Positions 1 to 7,035 of a DNA stretch of 7,510 bases are shown here, one piece after another. The translations under genes were made by a program, and so were the position numbers. The stretch spans positions 1-7,510 of the forward strand of contig JBBCJT010000020.1 of the NCBI GenBank assembly GCA_037190665.1. The letters are read 5' to 3'. How positions within the stretch are numbered: position 1 is the first letter of the stretch; every line of letters starts with the position of its first letter. The notes under the pieces were generated by a model. The model did no database searches, was not told where the DNA came from, and was given only the letters and a program-made list of their open reading frames with translations. The stretch comes from JBBCJT01 sp037190665 (GTDB lineage: Bacteria; Pseudomonadota; Alphaproteobacteria; Acetobacterales; Acetobacteraceae).

Positions 1-1
1 G

Positions 2-1381
2 AACGTGGTGGCCAGCGCGCACGGGCTGGTCATGATCTTTTTCGTGCTGATGCCGGCGCTGATCGGCGGGTTCGGCAACTGGTTCGTGCCGCTGATGATT
101 GGCGCACCCGACATGGCCTTCCCGCGCCTGAACAATCTGAGCTTCTGGCTTCTCGTCCCGGCCTTCGTGCTGCTGATGGCGAGCCTGTTCGTGGGCGGCG
201 GCGCGGGTGCGGGATGGACGCTGTATCCGCCATTGTCAGCCATGACCTACCAGCCGGGCATGGCGATGGACATGACCTTGTTCGCGCTGCATCTGGCGGG
301 TGCGTCGTCGATCCTGGGCGCGATCAACTTCATCACCACCGTCTTCAACATGCGCGCCCCGGGCATGACCCTGCACAGGATGCCGCTGTTCGCCTGGGCG
401 ATGCTGGTGACGGCGTGGATGCTGCTGATGACGGTTCCGGTTCTCGCCGGTGCGATCACGATGGTCATCACGGACCGGAACTTCGGCACCGCCTTCTTCG
501 ATCCGCAGGGCGGCGGCGACCCGGTGCTGTACCAGCACCTGTTCTGGTTCTTCGGCCACCCCGAAGTCTACATCATGATCCTGCCGGGCTTCGGCATCAT
601 CAGCCACGTGACATCGACGTTCAGCCGCAAGCCGGTGTTCGGCTATCTCGGCATGGTCTACGCGATGGTGGCGATCGGCATCTTGGGGTCGGTGGTCTGG
701 GCGCATCACATGTTCACCTCCGGCATGGGGGTGGATACGCGCGCCTACTTCATGACCGCCTCGATGATCATCGCGGTGCCGACGGGCATCAAGATCTTCT
801 CCTGGCTCGCCACGATGTGGGGTGGATCGATCGACCTGAAGGTCCCGATGCTCTGGGCGATGGGCTTCATCTTCCTGTTCACTGTCGGCGGGGTGACGGG
901 CGTGGTGCTGGCCAATGCCGGCATCGATATGGTGCTGCACAATACCTATTACGTGATCGCGCACTTCCACTATGTGCTGTCGCTTGGATCGGTGTTCGCG
1001 ATCTTCGCCGGTTTCTACTACTGGCTCGGCAAGATGTCCGGCCATCAGTATCCGGAGTTCTGGGGCAAGGTGCATTTCTGGATGACCTTCGTCGGCGTGA
1101 ACATCGCCTTCTTCCCGATGCACTTCCTCGGGCTTGCGGGCATGCCGCGCCGCTATCCGGACTATCCGGACGCCTTCGCCGGCTGGAACTTCGTCTCGTC
1201 GATCGGCGCCTATATCGCGGGCGCGTCCTTCCTCGTGTTCCTCTATGTCTGCTTCCGCACCTTCACCAACCGCGAGCCCGTGCCCGCGAACCCATGGGGT
1301 GAGGGGGCGACCACGCTGGAGTGGGCCGTATCCTCGCCACCGCCGACGCATACATTCGAAGAACTGCCGCGTCTTCGATAG
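2..1381 (+). CDS. ctaD: Cytochrome c oxidase subunit I (aa3-type), 5'-truncated
   Basis: This is the catalytic inner-membrane subunit of a heme-copper terminal oxidase, which reduces O2 to water and pumps protons. The frame is open from the left edge and ends at TAG 1379-1381. Transmembrane helices from about helix II to XII are present, so roughly the first 60-90 residues are missing. All visible ligands are intact: the heme a His of SAHG (codon at 20), the CuB His of FGHPEVY (557) with its cross-linking Tyr (569), the CuB His pair of WAHHMFT (704, 707), and HFH (962 for heme a3, 968 for heme a). The Glu of HPEVY (563), the D-channel Asp of GAPDMAF (110) and the K-channel Lys of TGIKIFSW (791) mark an A1-type enzyme. 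The C-terminus (GEGATTLEW, then SPPPTHTFEELP) is typical of cytochrome c oxidases. Subunit II, which would settle cytochrome c versus quinol as donor, lies outside the window. Confidence 0.97.
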   Translation, partial: NVVASAHGLVMIFFVLMPALIGGFGNWFVPLMIGAPDMAFPRLNNLSFWLLVPAFVLLMASLFVGGGAGAGWTLYPPLSAMTYQPGMAMDMTLFALHLAGASSILGAINFITTVFNMRAPGMTLHRMPLFAWAMLVTAWMLLMTVPVLAGAITMVITDRNFGTAFFDPQGGGDPVLYQHLFWFFGHPEVYIMILPGFGIISHVTSTFSRKPVFGYLGMVYAMVAIGILGSVVWAHHMFTSGMGVDTRAYFMTASMIIAVPTGIKIFSWLATMWGGSIDLKVPMLWAMGFIFLFTVGGVTGVVLANAGIDMVLHNTYYVIAHFHYVLSLGSVFAIFAGFYYWLGKMSGHQYPEFWGKVHFWMTFVGVNIAFFPMHFLGLAGMPRRYPDYPDAFAGWNFVSSIGAYIAGASFLVFLYVCFRTFTNREPVPANPWGEGATTLEWAVSSPPPTHTFEELPRLR

Positions 1382-1386
1382 GGATC

Positions 1387-1392
1387 GGAGGG
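1387..1392 (+). promoter_or_regulatory. Shine-Dalgarno-like GGAGGG just after ctaD; start of the xdhC-like gene is ambiguous
   Basis: GGAGGG lies only one base before the ATG at 1394, too close for normal spacing. An in-frame GTG at 1406 sits 13 bases after it. Another in-frame GTG at 1427 has its own purine-rich site (AGGCAGG, 1414-1420) six bases upstream, which is normal spacing. The true start may therefore be 1427 (301 residues) rather than 1394 (312 residues). The conserved domain begins after both, so the function call does not change. Confidence 0.4.
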
Positions 1393-1393
1393 T

Positions 1394-2332
1394 ATGCAGC
1401 CGACAGTGGGGGAAGGCAGGATTCCGGTGGACAGGAAGGAAACGCCCTTCACGGGTCCCGACATCCTCCGCACGGCCGCGGACCGGACTGCGGCGCGGCA
1501 AGCCTTCGCACTGGCCATCGTGATCGAGGCCCAGGGCTCCACATCCGCGCGCGCGGGGGCGAAGGCGCTTTTCAGCGGAGAGGGCAGGGTGTTGGCGGGA
1601 TGGGTCGGCGGGGGGTGCGCCGAGTCCACTGTCGCCCATGCCGCGATCGAATGCCTGGAGACGGACACGCCACGGATCGTCGATGTCGATCTGGACGACG
1701 AGGTCCTCGGCGCCGGCATGCCCTGCGGCGGGCGGATGCGTGTCTATGTCGAGCCTGTCCGTCCCCGTCCGAGGCTCTGGATCCTCGGCCACGGAAGGCT
1801 GGCGGAATGCCTGTGCCACCTCGGGGCGCTGATGTCCTTCGATGTGATCGTGGATGATGTCGTGGCATCGCCCGACCGCTATCCCGATGCATCGCGCGTC
1901 ATCACTGATGACGACGACTATGATGCGCTTTCGCCGGACCCAACCGATTTCGTCGTCATCGCGACCCAGCAACGGGGCGATCATGAGTCGTTGCGCCGGG
2001 TTCTGACCAGCGATGTCGGCTACATCGCACTGATCGCGAGCCGGAAGCGCGCGGGCTTAGTGATGGCGTACCTGCGCGAGGCCGGCTTCGACGACCGCGC
2101 GCTCGACCGCATCCGCACGCCCGCGGGCATTGCGATCGGCGCGCACACGCCGGAGGAGATCGCGCTGTCGATCATCGGCGAGGTCGTGCGCGTCCGGCGC
2201 GGCCGGGTTGCGCCGCAGCGCGCATCCGGCAATGTCGTGCGGATCGAACCCGCTGTGCAGGCCGGGGACTCACGAATATCCGCCGTGCGGCCTCAACCGG
2301 ACAAAGACGCATTGCACGCGAAGGCACGATGA
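1394..2332 (+). CDS. xdhC: XdhC/CoxI-family protein (molybdenum-hydroxylase maturation factor)
   Basis: Proteins of this family bind molybdenum cofactor and assist its sulfuration and insertion into xanthine dehydrogenase or CO-dehydrogenase-type enzymes in the cytoplasm. The N-terminal XdhC_CoxI domain (about residues 20-120) shows GSTSARAGAKAL (48-59), GWVGGGCAESTV (69-80) and GAGMPCGGRMRVYVEP (106-121), with the family's two conserved Cys (75 and 111). The C-terminal Rossmann domain starts at LGHGRLAE (131-138) followed by VIVDD (151-155). It continues through YIALIASRKRAG (210-221) to TPAGIAIGAHTPEEIALSIIGE (within 242-263). The last 45 residues or so look unconserved. The gene starts 12 bases after ctaD with no visible terminator, so read-through from ctaD is likely. 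Its stop overlaps the next start as ATGA. No molybdenum hydroxylase is in the window, so the client enzyme is unknown. The family name CoxI refers to CO dehydrogenase, not to the oxidase next door. Confidence 0.88.
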   Translation: MQPTVGEGRIPVDRKETPFTGPDILRTAADRTAARQAFALAIVIEAQGSTSARAGAKALFSGEGRVLAGWVGGGCAESTVAHAAIECLETDTPRIVDVDLDDEVLGAGMPCGGRMRVYVEPVRPRPRLWILGHGRLAECLCHLGALMSFDVIVDDVVASPDRYPDASRVITDDDDYDALSPDPTDFVVIATQQRGDHESLRRVLTSDVGYIALIASRKRAGLVMAYLREAGFDDRALDRIRTPAGIAIGAHTPEEIALSIIGEVVRVRRGRVAPQRASGNVVRIEPAVQAGDSRISAVRPQPDKDALHAKAR

Positions 2333-3006
2333 CTGGCGGTGATGACACCTTGCCAAGGGAATATGCGTCCCCCGCGTGCTACATGCACGAGGTGGATCCC
2401 GCATATTTCGGACTGGCCCCTCCCGACCCGGTACCCGGACCCGAGCTCATGCGATGGCGCAAGGCCGAGCGGGAACGGCTGATCGCCGCCCGGCTGGCGC
2501 TGAGCGCGGAGGAACGCGCCGGCCATACGCGCCGCATAGTGGAAGGGCTTGATGCGCTCGTGGGCGATCCGGCGGGCATCATCATCAGCGCATACTGGCC
2601 GTTTCGGGGCGAACCGGATCTGCGGCCGTGGCTCAGGAACCTTCGCGACCGCGGCGCGCGGGTCGCCCTGCCGGTCGTGGTCGCGAAGAAGACGCCGCTG
2701 ATCTTTCGCCTCTGGGAGAAGGGGGGGAGGCTGGAACACGGGGTGTGGAACATCCCGGTTCCAGCCGAAGGCGATGCTGTCGCGCCGCACATCGTCATCG
2801 CGCCGGTGGTGGGGTTCGACGGGGCTCGCTACCGGCTTGGCTATGGCGGCGGCTTCTTCGACCGGACCCTGGCGACACTGCCTGCATCCACACTCGCCAT
2901 CGGGGTCGGCTATTCACAGGCCCGGATGCCCACCATCCACCCTCAGCCGTTTGACATCCCCATGCGCCATGTCGTGACGGAGTGCGGCACTACCAGCGCA
3001 CCATGA
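2329..3006 (+). CDS. 5-formyltetrahydrofolate cyclo-ligase family protein with N-terminal extension
   Basis: The family converts 5-formyl-THF to 5,10-methenyl-THF using ATP, a cytoplasmic folate-salvage step. The core (about residues 41-220 of 225) shows the N-terminal basic helix MRWRKAERERLIAARLALS, the strand RVALPVVV (111-118), and WNIPVPAEG (140-148). It also has the family signature RLGYGGGFFDRTL (169-181) and FDIPMRHVVTE (208-218) near the end. Compared with the roughly 180-residue E. coli enzyme, there are about 40 extra residues at the front. These include a compact motif, SPACYMHEVDPAYFGL (14-29), that does not belong to the canonical fold. The start ATG overlaps the XdhC-like stop (ATGA), so the two proteins are probably made together. 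It may be an ordinary cyclo-ligase or a paralog working with the XdhC-like partner; the sequence does not decide this. The gene ends convergently 15 bases from cysA. Confidence 0.88.
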   Translation: MTGGDDTLPREYASPACYMHEVDPAYFGLAPPDPVPGPELMRWRKAERERLIAARLALSAEERAGHTRRIVEGLDALVGDPAGIIISAYWPFRGEPDLRPWLRNLRDRGARVALPVVVAKKTPLIFRLWEKGGRLEHGVWNIPVPAEGDAVAPHIVIAPVVGFDGARYRLGYGGGFFDRTLATLPASTLAIGVGYSQARMPTIHPQPFDIPMRHVVTECGTTSAP

Positions 3007-3021
3007 CGCCGGCGGGGGCCC
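3007..3021. other. Convergent junction between the cyclo-ligase gene and cysA; no clear terminator
   Basis: Only 15 GC-rich bases separate the two stop codons. A 5-bp inverted repeat (GGCAC 2986-2990, GTGCC 3027-3031) has a loop of about 36 bases and no T-run, so it is not convincing as a terminator. Transcription of each operon may run into the 3' end of the other. Confidence 0.5.
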
Positions 3022-3741
3022 TCAGCGTGCCAGGAAATCCGTAACGAGGACATTGTCCCGCGCGCCCCGGATGTCTTCCGGTGCTCCGAAGGCCTCGATA
3101 CGTCCTGACGCCATCACCGCCACCCGATCGGCCAGCGCGAACGCCTCGGCCTGATCGTGCGTCACGAACAGCGTGGTCAGCCGAAGGCGGTCGTGCAGGG
3201 ACCGCAGCCAGATCCGCAGCTCCTCCCGCACCTTCGCATCCAGCGCCCCGAACGGTTCATCCAGCAGCAGCACCGTCGGCTCGATGGCGAGCGCGCGGGC
3301 GAGCGCCACGCGCTGGCGCTGCCCACCCGAGATCTGGTCCGGATATCGCCGCTCCAGCTCCGGGATGCGGACGAGCGCGAGCAGCTCCCGCACGCGCCGC
3401 GTGATCTCGGCGCCGGTCGGGCGGTGCGGGCGCGGCCGCACGCGCAGGCCGAAGGCGACATTCTCGAACACGGTCATGTGCCGGAACAGCGCATAGTGCT
3501 GGAACACGAAGCCGATGTTGCGCTGGCGGGCCGGCACGGCCGACATGTCGCGGCCCCCGATCAGGATCGTGCCCGTGTCGGGGAATTCGAGGCCGCCGAT
3601 CGTGCGCAGCAGCGTCGTCTTGCCGGAGCCGGAAGGGCCCAGCAGCGCGACGAAGGATCCGGTGGGCACCGTGAGATCCACGGCATCCAGCGCCGTCACG
3701 GGGCCGAAGCGGCGGGTGAGGTCCCTGACCTCGATGCTCAT
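3022..3741 (-). CDS. cysA: Sulfate/thiosulfate ABC transporter ATP-binding protein, short form
   Basis: This cytoplasmic ATPase powers the CysTW sulfate permease. All nucleotide-binding elements are intact: Walker A GPSGSGKTT (residues 35-43), Q-loop VFQHYALF (79-86), signature ISGGQ (137-141), Walker B LLLDE (158-162), D-loop ALDA (166-169) and switch His195 in VTHDQAEA. ENVAFGLRVR (93-102) matches the sulfate-type CysA subfamily. At 239 residues it is much shorter than the usual 340-365. It stops soon after the ATPase domain (ending VTDFLAR) and lacks the C-terminal TOBE-like regulatory region. There is no room for a lost tail, because the convergent gene ends 15 bases beyond. The start overlaps the cysW stop as ATGA, and a strong GGAGGAG site lies 9 bases upstream. 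It is the last gene of the sulfate operon. Confidence 0.93.
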   Translation of the reverse strand: MSIEVRDLTRRFGPVTALDAVDLTVPTGSFVALLGPSGSGKTTLLRTIGGLEFPDTGTILIGGRDMSAVPARQRNIGFVFQHYALFRHMTVFENVAFGLRVRPRPHRPTGAEITRRVRELLALVRIPELERRYPDQISGGQRQRVALARALAIEPTVLLLDEPFGALDAKVREELRIWLRSLHDRLRLTTLFVTHDQAEAFALADRVAVMASGRIEAFGAPEDIRGARDNVLVTDFLAR

Positions 3742-4568
3742 GCGGGGGGGCTCCTCCGCTGCGTATGCGCTTCCAGAATGCCTTTCACCGCCAGCGTCAC
3801 GAGCGCGAGGAGCGCGAGAAGTGCCGCCACCGCGAAGGCGCCCGCGATCTGGTACTCATTGTACAGGATCTCGATGTGCAGCGGCATCGTGTTGGTCTCC
3901 CCGCGCACATGCCCGGACACCACGGAGACCGCGCCGAACTCGCCCATCGCGCGCGCATTGCACAGCAGCACGCCGGACAGCAGCGCCCAGCGGATGTTGG
4001 GTAGGGTCACGCGGCGGAATACCTGCCAGCCGGATGCCCCGAGGGTGATGGCCGCTTCCTCCTCGTCCCGGCCCTGCTCCTGCATCAGCGGAATCAGTTC
4101 GCGTGCGACGAAGGGAAAGGTCACGAACAGCGTTGCGAGCACGAGGCCGGGCAAGGCGAAGACGATCTGGATGTCGTGGGCCTGCAACCACGCGCCGAAC
4201 CAGCCATGCGCCCCGAAGAGGAGGATGAACACCAGCCCGGCGATGACCGGCGAGACGGAGAAGGGAAGCTCGATCAGGGCGACGATGGTCGCGCGGCCGG
4301 GGAAGTCGAACTTCGCGATCGCCCAGGCCGCCGCCGTGCCGCAGATGGTGTTGATCGGCACCACGATCGCCGCGACAAGCAGCGTCAGGCGTATTGCCGC
4401 GAGCGCGTCCGGATCGGTGATCGCATCCCGCGCCACGTCCCATCCGCGGCGTAGCGCTTCCGCGAACACCACCATCAGCGGCAGCAGAAGGAACACGGAC
4501 AGCACGGCGATCGCCGCGACGATCAGCGCGCCGCGCACCCAGCCCGGCTCCTGGGTCGCGCCGATCAT
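3738..4568 (-). CDS. cysW: Sulfate ABC transporter permease CysW
   Basis: This is one of two inner-membrane permease subunits that form the sulfate/thiosulfate channel. The 276-residue protein is close in size to E. coli CysW (291). Hydrophobic segments are visible at about 12-36, 61-85, 95-118, 136-156, 193-205 and 242-263. The cytoplasmic EAA loop that docks on CysA is clear: EAAITLGASG (171-180), followed by VFRRVTLP (183-190). Conserved family stretches include LPFSVSPVIAGLVFILLFG (101-119) and NARAMGEFGAVSVVSGH (204-220), both typical of CysW. It overlaps cysT at its start and cysA at its end by ATGA, implying translational coupling. The start ATG at 4568 was chosen because of this overlap and because the protein then begins just before its first membrane segment. 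Confidence 0.95.
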   Translation of the reverse strand: MIGATQEPGWVRGALIVAAIAVLSVFLLLPLMVVFAEALRRGWDVARDAITDPDALAAIRLTLLVAAIVVPINTICGTAAAWAIAKFDFPGRATIVALIELPFSVSPVIAGLVFILLFGAHGWFGAWLQAHDIQIVFALPGLVLATLFVTFPFVARELIPLMQEQGRDEEEAAITLGASGWQVFRRVTLPNIRWALLSGVLLCNARAMGEFGAVSVVSGHVRGETNTMPLHIEILYNEYQIAGAFAVAALLALLALVTLAVKGILEAHTQRRSPPA

Positions 4569-5413
4569 GCGACACCCCGGCGCAGGCTGCGCGACAGCAG
4601 GCCGAGCGCGAGCAGCACCGCGAAGGAGAGCACCAGCATCGCGAGGCCGATGGCTGCCGCGCCCGCGTAGTCGAACTCCTCCAGCCGCACCACGATCAGC
4701 AGCGGCGCGATCTCGCTGATCATCGGCATGTTGCCGGCGATGAAGATGACAGAGCCGTATTCGCCCACGGCGCGGGCGAAAGCGAGACCGAAGCCGGCGA
4801 TCAGCGCGGGCGCGAACGCAGGCAGCAACACACGGCGGAATGTGGCCCACCGTCCCGCGCCGAGCGTGGCCGCGGCTTCCTCCGCATCGCGCGGCAGGTC
4901 GCGCAGCACCGGCTCCAGCGTCCGGACGATGAAAGGCAGGCCCACGAAGGCCAGCGCGACGACGATCCCGCCGGGGTTATAGGCAAGGCTGATGCCGAGC
5001 GGCTTCAGCAGCCCGCCAAGCCAGCCGTTCTCGGTATAGAGCGCGGTGAGCGAGATGCCCGCGACCGCGGTCGGCAGGGCGAAGGGCAGGTCGATCATGG
5101 CATCGGCCACGCCGCGTCCCGGAAAGCGGTAGCGCACCAGTACCCAGGTGACGAGCAGGCCGAGCGGTATGTCGATCACCGCGGCGAGCAGCGCAGCACC
5201 GAAGGATACGCGGAGCGCGGCGAGCGTGCGGGCGGAGGTGACAGCCGCCCACACGCCATCGATGCCAAGCTCCCACGGCCGCAGGGCAAGGGCCATCAGC
5301 GGGACCAGCACCACGATGGCGAGCCATAGCAGCGTGATCCCCATGGTGAGGGAAAAGCCGGGCAATGCGCTCCGGCGTCTGGTCAGACCGAGCGGGAGCG
5401 CGGCGGCCGTCAT
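4565..5413 (-). CDS. cysT: Sulfate ABC transporter permease CysT (CysU)
   Basis: This is the partner permease of CysW in the sulfate/thiosulfate importer. Its 282 residues match the E. coli protein (277). The first membrane segment follows a basic N-terminus (TRRRSALPGF, 11-20). Other family landmarks are IDLPFALPTAVAGISLTALY (107-126) and FVGLPFIVRTLEPVL (156-170). The EAA loop runs EAAATLGAG (179-187) to FRRVLLP (192-198), and FARAVGEYGSVIFIAGNMP (212-230) follows it. Like the other transport genes it begins with an ATGA overlap, here with the sbp stop, and ends in one with cysW. No strong Shine-Dalgarno is visible upstream (only GGGA), so translation probably depends on ribosomes finishing sbp. 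Confidence 0.95.
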   Translation of the reverse strand: MTAAALPLGLTRRRSALPGFSLTMGITLLWLAIVVLVPLMALALRPWELGIDGVWAAVTSARTLAALRVSFGAALLAAVIDIPLGLLVTWVLVRYRFPGRGVADAMIDLPFALPTAVAGISLTALYTENGWLGGLLKPLGISLAYNPGGIVVALAFVGLPFIVRTLEPVLRDLPRDAEEAAATLGAGRWATFRRVLLPAFAPALIAGFGLAFARAVGEYGSVIFIAGNMPMISEIAPLLIVVRLEEFDYAGAAAIGLAMLVLSFAVLLALGLLSRSLRRGVA

Positions 5414-6420
5414 CGTCCCGGCGTGTAGATGCGGTCGAACACGCCGCCATCGCTGAAATGCACCGACTGCGCCTTCTGCCAGCCGCCGAAGACGTCATCC
5501 ACGGTGATCAGCTCGATGTGTGGAAAAGTCGCGGCGTGTGCGGCCAGCGCCGCGGCGTCGCGCGGGCGATAGAAATGCCGCGCCGCGAGGTCCTGCGCTT
5601 CCTTCGTGTAGAGGAACTGCAGGTAGGCTTCCGCCACCGCGCGCGTTCCGCGCCTGTCCACATTGGCATCGACGACAGCGACCGATGGTTCGGCGAGGAT
5701 GGACAGCTGTGGATAGATGATATCGAACTTCTCGGCGCCGAATTCCTTCAGCGCCAGATGGGCTTCGTTCTCCCACGCCAGCAGCACGTCGCCCTGGTTC
5801 CGCTGCGCGAACGTCACCGTCGATCCTCGTGCCGCGGTATCGAGCACCGGCACGTTGCGCAGGATGCGGCGCAGCAGATCCTCGGCCGTCGCGTCCGATC
5901 CGCCCGGCTGGCGCAGGGCCCAGGCCCAGGCCGCGAGATAGTTCCATCGTGCTCCGCCGGATGTCTTCGGGTTGGGGGTGATCACCGAGACGTCCGGCTT
6001 GCCGAGGTCGCCCCAGTTTCGCAACCCCTTCGGATTGCCCTTCCGGACGAGAAAGACAATGGTCGAGGTATAGGGCGCGCTGTTCTGGGGCAGGCGCGTC
6101 TGCCAGTCCCGCGCGATCAGCCCCCGTTGCGCGATGATATCGATGTCATAGGCGAGGGCGAGGGTGACGACATCGGCGGCGAGACCGTCGATGACGGCGC
6201 GTGCCTGCCGCCCCGACCCGCCATGCGACGCGCGGACACGGATCGTCTGCCCGCTCTGCGCCTGCCAGTGCCGGGTGAACAGGGCGTTGAAATCACGGTA
6301 GAATTCCCGTGTGGGATCGTAAGAAACGTTGAGCAGTTGCCCCGCGTCCTGGGCGTGCGCGGCCGGTGCGGCCAGAAGCGCGATGGAAGCGGCGGCGAGA
6401 TACCGACGGGAGAGCTTCAT
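5410..6420 (-). CDS. sbp: Periplasmic sulfate-binding protein (Sbp type)
   Basis: This periplasmic receptor captures sulfate and delivers it to CysTW. A Sec signal peptide is visible (MKLSRRYLAAA, hydrophobic core, AHA ending at 23), with the mature protein likely starting QDAGQLLNVSYDPTRE. Family hallmarks are SYDPTREFY (33-41), SHGGSGRQA (65-73), ADVVTLALAYD (82-92), the NSAPYTSTIVFLVRKGNPK stretch (113-131), TPNPKTSGGARWNYLAAW (148-165), ARGSTVTF (197-204) and GDVLLAWENEA (210-220). The SHGGSG and ALAYD forms match E. coli Sbp better than the thiosulfate-preferring CysP. The 336-residue length is normal. The ATG at 6420 was chosen because it gives a clean signal peptide and has an AGGAG site 9 bases upstream. 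It follows the cysG-like gene by 22 bases and overlaps cysT by ATGA. Confidence 0.96.
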   Translation of the reverse strand: MKLSRRYLAAASIALLAAPAAHAQDAGQLLNVSYDPTREFYRDFNALFTRHWQAQSGQTIRVRASHGGSGRQARAVIDGLAADVVTLALAYDIDIIAQRGLIARDWQTRLPQNSAPYTSTIVFLVRKGNPKGLRNWGDLGKPDVSVITPNPKTSGGARWNYLAAWAWALRQPGGSDATAEDLLRRILRNVPVLDTAARGSTVTFAQRNQGDVLLAWENEAHLALKEFGAEKFDIIYPQLSILAEPSVAVVDANVDRRGTRAVAEAYLQFLYTKEAQDLAARHFYRPRDAAALAAHAATFPHIELITVDDVFGGWQKAQSVHFSDGGVFDRIYTPGR

Positions 6421-6442
6421 GGGGGGATGCTCCTGTACGCGA

Positions 6443-7030
6443 CTATAGCGCGGGATGGGGAACGGGAGTGGTTTCTTCAAGCCATCGTCCGTAACGAACC
6501 AGATCGATGGTTTCCTGCGTGACGAGTGCCGGCGGCGCCCCGCTTTCGCGCAGCGTGCGACGCAGCCGGGCAACCTGTTGCAGCCGGCCGGACCATTCGC
6601 TGCCGAACCGGTCCGCGAGCCATGCGCGCAGCATCGCCGCGAGGGCGGGGCTCTGGCCGCCGGTGGATGCGGTCAGCAGAAGATCGCCGCGCCGGACCAT
6701 CGCCGGCATATGGAAGTCGCATAACGCTGGCATGTCTTCTGCATTCACGATCAACCGATGCGCGCGGCCGACCGCGACGAGGCGCGCGGACGTATATTCA
6801 TCGAGGCCGGCGACAAACAGCAGCCGGTGTGCGGCGATCTCGTGATCCTCCGGCAGGCGCCCGCGCAGGCGCGATCCCGCCACGGCGGCGAGGTCGGCGT
6901 CCGGATGAGGCGCATAGACGTCCACCAGCGCGCCTGCGTCTTCGAGCAGGGCAAGACGCTTGCGCAGGGCGTTCCCTCCGCCGGCCAGCAGCACGGGTAC
7001 GCGGGCGAGGTTGAGGACGATCGGCAGCAT
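6443..7030 (-). CDS. cysG: Stand-alone CysG N-terminal domain: precorrin-2 dehydrogenase / sirohydrochlorin ferrochelatase
   Basis: This enzyme performs the last two steps of siroheme synthesis: NAD-dependent oxidation of precorrin-2 and iron insertion. It is 195 residues long and corresponds only to the N-terminal half of E. coli CysG; the SAM-dependent uroporphyrinogen methyltransferase half is absent and must be encoded elsewhere. It starts MLPIVLNLARVPVLLAGGG, with the dinucleotide-binding loop AGGGNALRKRLALLEDAGA (16-34). The Asp of IVNAED aligns with CysG Asp104, a residue implicated in both activities. STGGQSPALA matches the SSGGTSPVL loop of CysG, with Thr where Ser128 is. Siroheme is the cofactor of the CysI encoded just upstream, which fits the context. 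The ATG at 7030 aligns with the family N-terminus (LPI) and has GAGAGG upstream at 7045-7040. Confidence 0.92.
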   Translation of the reverse strand: MLPIVLNLARVPVLLAGGGNALRKRLALLEDAGALVDVYAPHPDADLAAVAGSRLRGRLPEDHEIAAHRLLFVAGLDEYTSARLVAVGRAHRLIVNAEDMPALCDFHMPAMVRRGDLLLTASTGGQSPALAAMLRAWLADRFGSEWSGRLQQVARLRRTLRESGAPPALVTQETIDLVRYGRWLEETTPVPHPAL

Positions 7031-7035
7031 CGCCG

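Noticed and set aside
214..1302. A 362-codon plus-strand frame inside ctaD
   Set aside because: It is a frame-shifted shadow of ctaD. The ctaD frame encodes all oxidase ligands in order, while this one encodes Arg/Asp/His-rich low-complexity sequence.
236..1984. A 582-codon open frame on the minus strand, antisense to ctaD and the XdhC-like gene
   Set aside because: Its translation is low-complexity (rich in Arg, His, Asp, Gly) and has no recognisable domain. It crosses two well-supported genes, and long antisense frames are expected in GC-rich DNA.
2986..3031. A bidirectional terminator between the convergent genes
   Set aside because: The only inverted repeat is 5 bp with a loop of about 36 bases and no T-run on either strand.
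3157..4719. A 520-codon plus-strand frame antisense to cysA, cysW and part of cysT
   Set aside because: The opposite strand encodes three conserved transport proteins with exact ATGA junctions. This frame has no family features and is Arg/Ala/Ser-rich.
6421..6573. A longer Sbp starting upstream at 6573
   Set aside because: It would overlap the cysG-like gene and bury the clear signal peptide that starts at 6420, which has its own AGGAG site.
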